64,000 nucleotides of DNA from Streptomyces sp. SA15 (GTDB lineage: Bacteria > Actinomycetota > Actinomycetes > Streptomycetales > Streptomycetaceae), in NCBI RefSeq assembly GCF_002291145.1, contig NZ_NTGE01000042.1, forward strand, positions 1 through 64,000. The letters run 5' to 3'. Shown here one piece after another: positions 35,636 through 44,864 of this stretch. The position numbers and the translations under genes are program-made. Position 1 is the stretch's first letter, and every line of letters begins with the position of its first letter. Below the pieces are notes generated by a model. That model had not been told where the DNA came from. It did not search any database and saw only the letters and a list, made by a program, of their open reading frames with translations.

Positions 35636-37084
35636 ATGAGTGACCCCACGTCCGCTGTGCCCGCCGTACCCGCCATGCCGGAGTTCCCGCCTCCGCCGGT
35701 CAGGACGCACGACCCGCTGGCCGTCGCCCTCGGCAACGCCTCCTTGCTCGGGGTCGGTTACCTGATGCTGCGCCGGCGCAGGCTCGCCGTCGCGGCCGTT
35801 GCCGTCACCGTCGTACTCGTGTCGAGGCTCGCCTCGACCGCCTCGTCGTCGTACGAGATCGCCGTGATCGTGTGGTGGGCGGCCGTCGTCGCCCACGGCT
35901 GGTTCCTGGCGCGCAGAGGCGCCGTCCGGGGCACCGCGCGCGGTCAGCGCCTGGTCGCGCTCGGCATCACGCTGGTCGTGCTGCTGACCGTGGGGCTCGT
36001 GCGATTCGACGCCTCCAGGATCCAGCGGAGCGTCACCGAGGCCCGCGAAAGCGGCGACTGCGCACAGGTGGTGAGCGCCCAGGACAGGGTGTGGTTCGGA
36101 CACCGCATCGCCGACGCCCCGCTGACCGCCCGCGGCGACGAGACCGTAGAGGCGTGCGACCGGCTGCGGACGGCCCGCGCCGAGCTGGCCACCGCGCTGA
36201 GCGGGGACACCGATGCCCTGGAGGCGGGCTTCGACACACTCGCCTCGGTTCTCGCGGAACCCGGCAACGACAAGACGGTCCAGGCGACCTTGGACGGATT
36301 CCTCGGCACCCTGCCCGCCAAGGACCCCTGCGACACGGTCACCGTCACCGACTGGCTCCGCGACCGGGAGCGGACCCACGACGTACTGGACCGGTCCGCC
36401 GACACGATCAGGCGGACCGAGCCCGCCGCGCTCGTCGGATGCGGTGACGACCTCATGGCGGACAGCAGCTGGGAATCGGCCCGGACGCACTACGAGCGGC
36501 TGCTCGACCAGTACCCCGGCGGCGACCTCGCGGACAAGGCCCGCAAGGGAGCCAGGAAGGCCACGCTGAGCATCGAGCTGGCAGGCGTCCGCGAACTGCT
36601 CGCGGGCGGGACCGACACCCAGCCCGAGTACTGCTCCAAGCCGGCGAAGTACAGCGGCGCCAAGCCCATGGGCAAGGGCACCAACCGCGCGCTGTTCTAC
36701 GGCGACAACGACGCGTACGGCGAGGACTACACCGGCAGACTCCCCGGCTCCTGGAAGGCCAACGACCCCGCCAACGCCGTCCTGGTGGTCTGCATGGAAC
36801 TGGAGGACTTCGGAACCTCCGTCGAGACGTGCCCGTACCGGGACAGGGACTCCGGTGCCCTCACGTACGTGAGCTTCCACAAGATCGCGATCCCGGTGAA
36901 GGTCTACGAGCTGCGCACCGGCAAGCTGGTCACCAACCGCAAGATTCAGATCAGTGGCTCGAGCTGCCCCGCGGTCATCTCGTACTTCACCTACGGCGAC
37001 TCCGGCACCCCGCCGACGAACAGGTACGTCACGGAGTCCAAGTCCGATGTGCGCAACGCGTTCCGGTCGCTGGTCGTCCGGTGA
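35636..37084 (+). CDS. Polytopic membrane protein with outer TPR-like region, unknown function
   Basis: A 482-residue protein from ATG 35636, with GGGGGAG before it. A Pro-rich start is followed by three to four membrane helices (about residues 35-120). The rest lies on one side of the membrane. One segment, SSWESARTHYERLLDQYPGGDLADKARKGARKA, reads like a tetratricopeptide repeat. The last 130 residues form a compact domain with several cysteines (YCSKPAKYSG, VVCMELEDF, ETCPYRD, SSCPAVISYF). I do not recognise the family. Its place between the caspase unit and the kinase/FHA genes, in an island of surface-sensing proteins, suggests a signalling or stress role at the membrane. Confidence 0.7.
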   Translation: MSDPTSAVPAVPAMPEFPPPPVRTHDPLAVALGNASLLGVGYLMLRRRRLAVAAVAVTVVLVSRLASTASSSYEIAVIVWWAAVVAHGWFLARRGAVRGTARGQRLVALGITLVVLLTVGLVRFDASRIQRSVTEARESGDCAQVVSAQDRVWFGHRIADAPLTARGDETVEACDRLRTARAELATALSGDTDALEAGFDTLASVLAEPGNDKTVQATLDGFLGTLPAKDPCDTVTVTDWLRDRERTHDVLDRSADTIRRTEPAALVGCGDDLMADSSWESARTHYERLLDQYPGGDLADKARKGARKATLSIELAGVRELLAGGTDTQPEYCSKPAKYSGAKPMGKGTNRALFYGDNDAYGEDYTGRLPGSWKANDPANAVLVVCMELEDFGTSVETCPYRDRDSGALTYVSFHKIAIPVKVYELRTGKLVTNRKIQISGSSCPAVISYFTYGDSGTPPTNRYVTESKSDVRNAFRSLVVR

Positions 37085-37294
37085 GCGGCGACGCGGGCCG
37101 TCTCGCCCCCGGAACAGTTGTACGGCCGCTCCGCCGTGCCGGGCGGAGGCGCGGGCTCGACGACCTGCTGACCAGGCTCCTGACGGCCTCGCCGAGCGGT
37201 GGATCGAGAACATCCCGTGAAGGCGCCGTACGCGGTTCCGCTCGGCCAGTAGGTTCGGCCGGGGTGATCCGGAGCAACGACTGAGGGGAAACGG

Positions 37295-38570
37295 GTACGC
37301 CAGGGTACGACGGTCGGTGAGCGCTACCGGCTGACGCAAGGCCCTTCACGGGGGGAATGGGCGAGGTGTGGCTCGCCCGTGACCTGCTGCTGCCGAGGGA
37401 CGTGGTCCTCAAGCGGCTGCACACGACCGACGCCGGCCCCGCCGTCCGACCGGCACGCGGCCGGACAGGCCCCGTCCCCCGCCCGTCACCAGGAGCCACC
37501 CTCTGACGGACACCGCCCCGCCCCGCCGTGCCCGTCCCGTCCCGTCCCGAGGCTTCCTGGTCGGAGCGGTGGCGGCCGTCCTCGCGCTGACCCTCGCCGT
37601 CCTGCTGGTCGTCGAGCTCATGGCGGGCGGTGGTCGGGAGACGGACAGGACGGTCGGGAAGGGCGGGGCGCGGGCGTCCGACTCCGCGGCGACGCCACCG
37701 GTGTCGGTGAAGGCGGAGGCCGTGTTCGGCGACCACCGCACCGCCGGCCTCTGCGCCCTGGCCGGCCCCGCCGTGCTGAGACGCTTCGGTGAGGCGGACC
37801 TCGACCGGGACTACGGCAACTTCGACCGCTGTGACGTCATCGTGGAGACGGGCGACGAAGGCTCCGTGGACGTGAAGTTCTGGTACGACAGCACCGGGCC
37901 CTCGGAGCTGGCGACGCCGAAGAAGACCGTGGGAGGCGTGAGCGTGTGGGACGAGGCGGACGACAGTGACGCCTGCGTCAAGGGCCTGCAGGCGGCCGGC
38001 GATCCCGACGTCACCGTCATGGTCGTCGCGACAGTGGACGGCGACGAGACCGACGCGCCGCTGTGCGAGATCGCCGAGACCGCCACCGGCCATGCCGCAG
38101 AGGTGCTCAACCAGGGCCGGCTTCCCCGGCGTTCGCCCGACCTGCCGGCGGACTCACTGATCCACCAGGACGCGTGCACCCTGCTCGGCGCGGACGCGCT
38201 CGAGGCCGTCCCCGGCATCGACGCCAAGGACCCGGACATCGGCTTCGGCAACTGGGACTGCGAGTGGCAGAGCACCACCAGCGACCTGTACGTCGAGCTG
38301 CGCTTCGACCGCGACCAGCCGCCGACGGCGGCCGAGGGAGGCCTGACCAGGATCGACGGCCGCACAGCCGTGGTCGAGCCGGACGTGGAGGACGCGAACA
38401 CCTGCCGTATCCGGGTCGTCCACCGTTCCTACGTCCAGGACAGTTCGACCATGGTCGAGACCCTGAACCTCACGGTCGGCGGCGACCCGTCCGCCCGGCT
38501 GCTGCGCCGCCTGGCCACCCAGCTGGCCACGGCCGCCTCGGCCGGGCCCCCGCCGGGTAGACAGCGGACC
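37295..38570 (+). pseudogene. Decayed Ser/Thr protein kinase paralogue (N-lobe fragment plus outer domain)
   Basis: After a GAGGGG site comes GTA where the intact kinase has GTG, then VGERYRLTQG, a one-base frame slip, and GGMGEVWLARDLLLPRDVVLKRLH, the kinase glycine loop and Lys. The next 200 or so catalytic residues are deleted. From about 37506 the frame gives a membrane helix (VAAVLALTLAVLLVVELM) and an outer domain clearly homologous to that of the kinase at 40071-42014: AGLCAL...FGEADLDRDYGNFDRC against ADLCAL...FGKAEIDLDYGNFDRC, then LNQGRLPRRSP against LNRGPLPRRSP. The stop is also lost, so the frame runs on through the FHA gene. A free outer-domain protein from an internal start (GTG 37569) cannot be ruled out. 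Confidence 0.75.
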
Positions 38571-38627
38571 GATGGAGGAGGGCCCGTGCCATTCGTACAC
38601 CTGCCCGAGGACGCCATTCCCGGCGAG

Positions 38628-38816
38628 TCAGCCCTTGGGCAAGAACTCCAGCACCGCCGTACCAGTCGACGTCGGCCCCGCCCCCTCCTCGGGGCCGTCG
38701 TCCTGGCCGCCGCTGTTTCCACAGCCGGTGAGAACCACCATCAGGCCACAGACGGTGAGAACCACCATCAGGGCCGGCACCACCGTGACGCCGCCCCGGC
38801 CCTTGTCCGCGCTCAT
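38628..38816 (-). CDS. Very small lipoprotein
   Basis: A 62-residue protein with GAGGGG before ATG 38816. A basic start (MSADKGRGG) precedes a hydrophobic stretch that contains the direct repeat MVVLT, and then a lipobox LTGC with Cys about 32. The short mature part is acidic and ends EFLPKG. The gene lies antisense to the end of the decayed kinase and to the space before the FHA gene. Function unknown. Confidence 0.5.
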   Translation of the reverse strand: MSADKGRGGVTVVPALMVVLTVCGLMVVLTGCGNSGGQDDGPEEGAGPTSTGTAVLEFLPKG

Positions 38817-38978
38817 GCGTCAACCCCTCAACTCGTACGCCCACCGACGCCGTTGAGCCCCTGCGAGTGGGCACGCCCCTTTATACGGGCTCGTTTTGGG
38901 GAGGGGTCCCGGAGCAGACGCGGACCCTGGGGAGTGCGCGTACGCGCCCCAGAGTCCCACGAACCGAGGAGACCAGCG

Positions 38979-39767
38979 ATGCCCCTCTCCGCCAGCCTCG
39001 CGCGCGGTGTCGCCCCCACCACGCCCGGCACCCTGCACGCCCGCACCGTCACCGGGGACCTCAGCGCCCCGCCCCGGCAGGGCCTGACGGTCCGCTTCGG
39101 GCGCGGCGAGAAGCCGGACGTGGACCTGGGCGTCGGCGTGGACGACCTGCGGGTGAGCCGACGTCACGGGGAGCTGACGTACCTCCAGGGGCACTGGTGG
39201 CTGCGCAACACAGGGCAGCAGCTCGTACGGCTGCCGCGCGGCCGGATGATGCACATGACCACCGAGCCGATCCCGCTCGCCACCGGCTACACGCCGCTGT
39301 TCGTGAAGGGCTCGGGCTACCGGGAACACCTCGTCGAGCTGTACGTGACGGGCCACGACGACCAGGGCCCGGTGTCACGCCGGCGTGCCGAGACCGTACG
39401 GCCGGAGATCTGGGCGCTCGATGACGACGAAAGGCTGCTGCTGGTCGTGCTCGGCCAGCGGTACCTGCTGTACGAGGAGGACCCGCGACCCCTGACGTAC
39501 GCCATGGCCGCCAAGCAGCTCGCCTACCTCCGCCCGGACGACAACTGGAACGAGCGCAAGGTCGAGTACCGGATCGAGGCCGTACGCCGCCGCCTGGACC
39601 GCACCGGCTTCCGGTACCAGCTGATGCACGACAAGTCGCAGGGCCGCCCCGCCGACAACGGCCTGTTGCACAACCTGCTCAAGGGGTTGGTGGAGTCCAC
39701 GACGCTCGTACCACCGGACCTGGACCTGATGGAGGACGACACCGCCTGGCCGGACCCCGGGCCGTGA
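38979..39767 (+). CDS. FHA-domain protein with C-terminal winged-helix-like region
   Basis: A 262-residue cytoplasmic protein from ATG 38979 with GAGGAGA ahead. The FHA domain (about 25-130) shows the phosphothreonine-binding set: FGRGEKPDVDLG, the invariant SRRHGELTY and a later Asn in WLRNTGQQL. The C-terminal half (ALDDDERLLLVVLGQRYL...AMAAKQLAYLRPDDNWNERKVEYRIEAVRRRLDR) looks like a DNA-binding-type winged helix. FHA domains read out phosphorylation by Ser/Thr kinases; the intact kinase 300 bases away is the natural partner. The long open frame that joins it to the decayed kinase upstream is an artefact of a lost stop. Confidence 0.88.
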   Translation: MPLSASLARGVAPTTPGTLHARTVTGDLSAPPRQGLTVRFGRGEKPDVDLGVGVDDLRVSRRHGELTYLQGHWWLRNTGQQLVRLPRGRMMHMTTEPIPLATGYTPLFVKGSGYREHLVELYVTGHDDQGPVSRRRAETVRPEIWALDDDERLLLVVLGQRYLLYEEDPRPLTYAMAAKQLAYLRPDDNWNERKVEYRIEAVRRRLDRTGFRYQLMHDKSQGRPADNGLLHNLLKGLVESTTLVPPDLDLMEDDTAWPDPGP

Positions 39768-39851
39768 AGGGGACGCCGGAGGCCTGGCCCACTGCGACGA
39801 CCTGTTCCACGCACTGGGAGGATGGCACGGACCGCATCAGAAGAGAGGGGG

Positions 39852-40049
39852 ATGAGCATGGCCGTGCTCGTCCTGTCCGGTGTCCTCGCGATCGTCGTCG
39901 GAGGGTGCGTGTGCGTCGTATGGGCGGCGCGGGGCGGCCCGCGCTGGGCGCGCACGGTGGCCGCTGCCACCCTGACGGCGGGCGAGCTGGTGCGCCGGGC
40001 CGGGAGCAGGGGCCGGAACTCGGGCTCCAGCTCGGGATCGGACGACTAG
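39852..40049 (+). CDS. Small single-span membrane protein
   Basis: A 65-residue protein from ATG 39852 behind AGAGAGGGGG. One membrane helix fills residues 3-24 (AVLVLSGVLAIVVGGCVCVVW), followed by a basic and then Ser/Gly-rich tail ending SGSSSGSDD. It lies between the FHA gene and the convergent kinase. Unknown function; the tail has several possible phosphorylation sites for the neighbouring kinase. Confidence 0.55.
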   Translation: MSMAVLVLSGVLAIVVGGCVCVVWAARGGPRWARTVAAATLTAGELVRRAGSRGRNSGSSSGSDD

Positions 40050-40070
40050 AGCCAGAGTCCTGACTGGGGC

Positions 40071-42014
40071 TCAGCTTCCTCCGGTGCCCAGTTGTGCGCG
40101 TAGTTCCGCGGCGGCGGGGGCAGCGAGGTCCCTGACCATGGCGCAGAGCTCGTCCACGGGCCGCTGCCCGCCGACGTGCAGGCGCAGCATCTCGGCGGCC
40201 GTCTCGGCGTTCTGGCCGCTGTACCGGCGGTATTCGACGAAGACCGTGCAGGTGTCGTCGCCGTTGCCCTCCGGTACGACGAAGGCGTCGTATCCGCTGA
40301 GTCTGACGAGGTCGCCATCGTCCGTGGTTTTGGGCTGGTCGCGGAAGAAGCCGACCTCCGTCTCCAGGTCGTCGACGTCGCTCGACCACTCGCAACTCCA
40401 GTTCGCGACGCCGACCTCCTCCGGCTCGGCCTTGAGACCGGGAACGACGTTCAGCGCTTTGGCGTCGACCAGCTCGCAGGCGTTCCCCCAGGCCAGCGAG
40501 TTGTCCGGGTACGGCGGGGAACGCCGGGGGAGCGGGCCCCGGTTCAGGACGTCGGCCGCACTCTGGCCGGCCACGTCGGCGACCGTGCACAGCGTCGCGC
40601 TGCCGCCGAGCACAGTGCCGTCACCCACGTTGACGCGGACCCCGACGACGGTGCCGTCGGGCGACGTCAGCAGCAGCGCGCACTCGTCGCTGTCCGGCGG
40701 CTCCTCGATGACGCCGATGTTCCCGATGGTTCTGGAGGGCTGCGACGACTCGGGTGGTGAGCCCGGGAGGAGTTGGATCGACACGTCGATGCGGGTCTTG
40801 TCGTCGGGGCGGACGAGTGTGTCGCAGCGGTCGAAGTTCCCGTAGTCCAGGTCGATTTCGGCCTTGCCGAACCGGCCGAGAGCGTCGGTGTCGGACAGGG
40901 CGCACAGGTCGGCGGTGTGCGGATCGCCGATCAGGGCCGCCTGCTTGGCGCCCGAGGCGCCCTCCTCGAGCCGGCTCCGGCCGGACTCCTGGGTGGCTTT
41001 GTCGTTGTCGCCGTCGCCGGGGATGACGACGAGCCCCAGGGCCAGTAGGACGGCGGCGCCGAGCGCCGCGGCGAGCAGTGGCCGGCGCCATCGCGGGCGC
41101 CCGGCGGACTCGCCCTCCGTGGCATCCGACTCGGGCCCGGCGATGGCCTCCAGGAGCCGCCTGACCTCGGCCGCGTCGGGGCGTTGCCGAGGATCGCGTT
41201 GCAGCATGGCGGTGAGCACGGGGGCCAGGGGGCCTACGGCGGCGGTGTCGATCTCGACGACGCCCTGCTCGGCCTTCCAGTACCTGAGGCGCTCTCTGTC
41301 CTCCGTGTCGCCTTTCTGCCGGTGGCCACCGTCCTTCTCGGTCTCGCCGCCGCGCGGTGGCGAGCCGGTGACCAGCGCGTGGAGGGTGGTGGCCAGGCAG
41401 AACACGTCCGAGGCCGGCTGGGGGACGTTGCCCCGGGCCAGTTCGGGGGCGGCGTAGTCCGGGGTGAAGCTGAACGGGCCGTTGGCCGTGATGGTCTCGG
41501 TGCCGCCGACCCGGTAGGCGGCGCCGAAGTCCAGCAGTTTCGCGGTACCGCGTCGGGAGAGGCCGATGTTGGCGGGCTTGACGTCGCAGTGGACGATGCC
41601 GGCTTCGTGCAAGGCGGCGAGGGCGTCGGCGAGTTGGGCACCGACGTGGGCCGCCCGGAGCGGAGACATCGGCGGCTGCCGGTCCAGGCCGCCGCCGGGC
41701 ACGTACTCCGTGATGAACCAGTACGTGTCCGTTCCGTCCCCGTCCCCGTCGCCGTTTCCGTTCCCGTCCTGCGGCACGGTCACGACGTCGTACAGGGTCA
41801 CGACGTGGGGGTGGTCGCGGAACTTGGCCATGGCACGCGGCTCGCCCAGCAGTCGCCGTACCGCGGTCTCGCGGTCGCCCTCGATCCGCTCCGGTTTCAG
41901 GGCGACGTCCTGCCCCACCACCGTGTCGTGGGCCAGCCACACGCTGCCGCTTCGTCCTGTGCCGATGACCTCTTTGAGGACATAGCGGTCGGCGAGTTCC
42001 TCTCCGGAACGCAC
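40071..42014 (-). CDS. Transmembrane Ser/Thr protein kinase (PknB-like, non-RD)
   Basis: A 647-residue protein from GTG 42014 behind GGGGGA. The kinase domain (about 11-300) has the glycine loop IGTGRSGSVW, Lys in VALK, catalytic loop HCDVKPANI and DFGAA. The usual HRD Arg is Cys, making it a non-RD kinase. A low-complexity insertion of Gly-Asn-Asp repeats sits at about residue 84-94. One membrane helix (about 330-350) leads to an outer domain of 290 residues with regularly spaced cysteines (LCALSD, NFDRC, ATLCTV, NACELV, NWSCEW, DDTCTV). This domain is not PASTA and I do not know its ligand. The same domain occurs in the decayed paralogue at 37295-38570. FHA and small membrane proteins nearby may be targets. 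Confidence 0.92.
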   Translation of the reverse strand: MRSGEELADRYVLKEVIGTGRSGSVWLAHDTVVGQDVALKPERIEGDRETAVRRLLGEPRAMAKFRDHPHVVTLYDVVTVPQDGNGNGDGDGDGTDTYWFITEYVPGGGLDRQPPMSPLRAAHVGAQLADALAALHEAGIVHCDVKPANIGLSRRGTAKLLDFGAAYRVGGTETITANGPFSFTPDYAAPELARGNVPQPASDVFCLATTLHALVTGSPPRGGETEKDGGHRQKGDTEDRERLRYWKAEQGVVEIDTAAVGPLAPVLTAMLQRDPRQRPDAAEVRRLLEAIAGPESDATEGESAGRPRWRRPLLAAALGAAVLLALGLVVIPGDGDNDKATQESGRSRLEEGASGAKQAALIGDPHTADLCALSDTDALGRFGKAEIDLDYGNFDRCDTLVRPDDKTRIDVSIQLLPGSPPESSQPSRTIGNIGVIEEPPDSDECALLLTSPDGTVVGVRVNVGDGTVLGGSATLCTVADVAGQSAADVLNRGPLPRRSPPYPDNSLAWGNACELVDAKALNVVPGLKAEPEEVGVANWSCEWSSDVDDLETEVGFFRDQPKTTDDGDLVRLSGYDAFVVPEGNGDDTCTVFVEYRRYSGQNAETAAEMLRLHVGGQRPVDELCAMVRDLAAPAAAELRAQLGTGGS

Positions 42015-42206
42015 AGTTTCCCCCTCACCCGGGTCCCGAACACGCTCGGCGACGTGCCCGCGCGCGTGGAACGAAACTACTGCGTGTGGCGATCAATACG
42101 CAGTGTCTCCCCTGAGCCTGCATCAGACGTCCTCATGCGTAGAGGCTGTGTGGGGTCGGTGAGACACCTGCGCTTCGCCCGCTGATGGCGTCGGGCCTCC
42201 GACCGC

Positions 42207-43322
42207 CTACCAGCGCAGCGGAAGGGTGGCGAGGTAGTTGTCGAGGAGGCCGGAGATGATCCGGTGGTCCTTGATTGAGGGGTGCCAGTCGCAGCCGAGG
42301 CGATCCAGGGCGGGATCGTCGTAGTACCAGTGGCGGACCCGGCTGTCGCCGCGCCGGTTGCGTTCCTGAACGATCCGCCGCGTGGTCCGGGCGAACGCGG
42401 TGGTGTGGGAGACGTGGGTGGCGCTGACGACGATGAACGTCCTGGGACCGTACAGGGCGCGCAGTTTGGCGACGAAGCCCTGGTAGGCGGTCTCGTAGGC
42501 GGCAACCAGGCCCTCCTCCGTGGTCCAACGCTCGCCCGGGTTCAGCGGGGTCGAGAAGTCGTTGATGCCCAGGCCGACCACGACGACCTGCGGTCGCCAG
42601 GTGTGCGGTGTCCGCCAGACGTCGCCGTCGACGTTCAGTAAGGCCCGGTCGTAGTAAGTGCGAAAGTCGGCATCGGGGCTGCTGCCGTTGTAGTTGCGGA
42701 CCATGCCGAGGCCGGAGTAGGCGTTGATCTGGTAGTCGGCGCCCAGGCTCCGGGCGGTGAGGGCGCCGAAGGCGAGGTCGGCGTTGCTGTTCCGGTTGAC
42801 TCCTCCGTTGCTCGAACAGTCGCGTGTTCCGGAGGTATTGCCGTAGCCGGCGGTGAAGGAGTCACCGATGAACTCGATCTGCCTGCTCCGCGGCCGGGGT
42901 CTGGCCAGGATCGCGCCGCCGGAGGCCGCGGCGAACCCGCCGAACCGGCCTGCGGCCCACGGGCTTTCCGTGCGTTTGACGAGCCGCACGGTGTGCTCGG
43001 TGTCGGGGAGGTCGTCGATCCAGGAGGTGCTCTGGCCCGGGGTCACCAGTGTCGCGAGGGTTGTTCCGTCGACCTGCACGTCGTAGTCGTTGTCGGAGTC
43101 GTCGAGGACGATGCCGACACCGGTACCGCGGAAGCGCCCCTCGAAGTAGACGCCGGGCCAGGTGTACTGCGCAGACCCAGGGACGGTCTCCTTGATCCGG
43201 CCCGCCGTGTGGAACCGGGGCCGCGCGCCGGATGCCTGCGAGGGGGAGGGGCCTGCGGTGACGAGGCCCGTGGCGGCGGCCGTGACGAAAGTCCTTCGGG
43301 ACACATGACGAGGCGTCTGCAT
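42207..43322 (-). CDS. Exported acetyl-xylan/carbohydrate esterase, CE2-like (SGNH)
   Basis: A 371-residue protein from ATG 43322 with AAAGGA ahead. The leader VSRRTFVTAAATGLVTAG has a twin-arginine motif. It is followed by an N-terminal beta-rich domain (ARPRFHTAGRIKE... FEGRFRGTGVGIVLDD) and an SGNH hydrolase domain: nucleophile Ser in IEFIGDSFTAGYG, Gly block ANDFSTPLNPGE-like VVVGLGINDFSTPL and the catalytic Asp/His in CDWHPSIKDH. A jelly-roll plus SGNH layout is that of CE2 acetyl esterases, which remove acetyl groups from xylan and mannan. The perfect CebR box upstream ties it to plant-cell-wall use together with the mannanase. Confidence 0.85.
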   Translation of the reverse strand: MQTPRHVSRRTFVTAAATGLVTAGPSPSQASGARPRFHTAGRIKETVPGSAQYTWPGVYFEGRFRGTGVGIVLDDSDNDYDVQVDGTTLATLVTPGQSTSWIDDLPDTEHTVRLVKRTESPWAAGRFGGFAAASGGAILARPRPRSRQIEFIGDSFTAGYGNTSGTRDCSSNGGVNRNSNADLAFGALTARSLGADYQINAYSGLGMVRNYNGSSPDADFRTYYDRALLNVDGDVWRTPHTWRPQVVVVGLGINDFSTPLNPGERWTTEEGLVAAYETAYQGFVAKLRALYGPRTFIVVSATHVSHTTAFARTTRRIVQERNRRGDSRVRHWYYDDPALDRLGCDWHPSIKDHRIISGLLDNYLATLPLRW

Positions 43323-43383
43323 GGGGCCATCCTTTGGGGTGGTGGACGGTCGAGCAGGAAGCGGGAGAGAGTCCAGCGGGCGG

Positions 43384-43397
43384 TGGGAGCGCTCCCA
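43384..43397. promoter_or_regulatory. CebR-type operator before the CE2-like esterase
   Basis: A second perfect TGGGAGCGCTCCCA in the window, 62 bases before the esterase start, identical to the one ahead of the mannanase. Confidence 0.85.
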
Positions 43398-43634
43398 AGT
43401 CCGGGCACTGTCGAAGGTGACCGCCACAGTGGCCGTCGTCAACCCCGCGGGAAAGCACTTTCACGTGGCCGAGGGGCAGCGCGTAGGCCGTCGACAAACA
43501 TGACGGCGGGCGGAGTCCTGCTGGGCAAGGGCGTCGACGCCCTTGCGTACGCGAGCTCATACGATCGGGTGGAGTTGCCTGACCGAGGGACTGTCAGCCT
43601 TCCTCCTGGGCCTTTCTCCGCTCATGGTGTGATC

Positions 43635-44024
43635 ATGAAAACTCCGCGATTGCACTGTGTGCACCGAACCCTCGCGCACTCGGCTGCTGCAGCTGTCATC
43701 AGCCTCGCAGTGGCTCTGACCTCGGCCTCAACCGTCGCAGCCCAAACCGCTCCAACGTCTGACTCTGGCGGAGCTGACTCTAGTTGCGAAGTGACTCACA
43801 AGCAGAAGCTGGGCCTCCAACCCATGCTTTGGGCTATCGTGTTCGGGCCCGAGGACTCAGTGGATCAGCAACATTGCAAATCTCACGCTGAAGGCCATGC
43901 TCAGAGCGAGGGCGAGGCTCGACACGAGGGCCAAGCTCGGCACGAGGGCCAAGCTCGGCACGAGGGCCAACCTCGGGTGGAGGGGCCAGCTCGGGTGGAG
44001 AGGCCGGCTCAGCTGGAGGACTAG
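43635..44024 (+). CDS. Small secreted repeat protein with atypical codon use
   Basis: A 129-residue protein. The leader MKTPRLHCVHRTLAHSAAAA to VAAQT is a signal peptide of about 38 residues. The middle part holds two cysteines (SSCEVTHKQKLG, QQHCKSHAEG), and the tail is built of 6-residue repeats of the ARHEGQ type, encoded by an 18-base tandem repeat (about 43922-43980). Codons such as aaa, act, gct, tct and caa are frequent, so third-position GC is well below the window average. It lacks a clear ribosome site. The gene may be acquired or only marginally expressed; no family is recognised. Confidence 0.5.
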   Translation: MKTPRLHCVHRTLAHSAAAAVISLAVALTSASTVAAQTAPTSDSGGADSSCEVTHKQKLGLQPMLWAIVFGPEDSVDQQHCKSHAEGHAQSEGEARHEGQARHEGQARHEGQPRVEGPARVERPAQLED

Positions 44025-44864
44025 GCCTGAAGATCGCATGCGGTGCGGCGATGCCGGTGATCGAGTTGTTGATCCGACTCAGCTCGGCGCTGACCTCTTC
44101 CCCAGGGGTCCAAGATCATCGGCAACGGCCGCCACTGAGGCCGGGCGATCGCAGCGCGCATGCCGCACGCGTGCATGATCCCGGCCGCCGTGTGGCGGAC
44201 GACTGGTGGGAGCTCGCCACCGGCTACCGGCTACCGGCTGTCGGACTGGAGCGCCTCGGAAGGCGTTCGTCCGCCACTCGCGTCGGTGCGCCGACGTCCC
44301 GCGGGCATCCTTGGAGCTGCGGCCTGCCCGCCGAAGCGATCGACACGGTCGGCGCCCACCTGGCGGTGCAAGGACACACACGCCGACACGGAGCAGCGCA
44401 TGACGAGCGAGCGCGTCCCCGTGCGGAACGTCGCCCAGTTGGTCATCCACCGGCCCTCCCACCTCGACCACGCGCCGGTGCGTGAATGCGTGGCGATCGG
44501 CGCGCCCGTGGAAGCCGCCCGCTGAGCACCGTGTCCGCTCCGGGCCCCCGCCCCTCTCCCGCCGCCTGCGCTTCCCGTGTCCCTGATCCGACGCCGAACC
44601 GGCGGTCCTTCGTGCGGACAGTCGCTTCCGTACCGCCTCTTGTGTGAACGCCCCGCAAGGCATGCCGGATTTACGCATTTCATCTGCTTAGCATGCAGGC
44701 TCCGCGCCCCCGGGGAACGGTGTCGCCACACAACCGCCAGGGGCGCGGACCGCGCCTGTCGGCCAGGGCTCGTTGTCGGCATGCGCTGGTGCGACTGCCC
44801 GGGGGCGACTCGCTCGTGGTGCGGTTCGTCCATCGATCCGCCCACCCGTACGAGAGGACACCAG
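44025..44864. other. 840-base stretch without a supported gene
   Basis: Several overlapping open frames exist on both strands, but none has a family match, a convincing start or consistent codon bias. The last 170 bases before PhoD contain a local AT-richer patch (around 44665-44695) that may hold its promoter. A run resembling PhoP-type direct repeats near 44825 (GTTCGTCCATC, then GATCCGCCCAC) is only suggestive. Confidence 0.4.

Noticed and set aside
37569..39767. A 732-residue fusion of a kinase outer domain with an FHA domain
   Set aside because: The middle part (about 38570-38978) is low-complexity and antisense to a small lipoprotein gene. The FHA gene has its own GAGGAGA site and start at 38979, and the sensor homologue ends earlier.
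44820..44850. PHO box before phoD
   Set aside because: The two 11-base units fit the PhoP consensus only loosely, so I mention it as a possibility but do not list it as a site.
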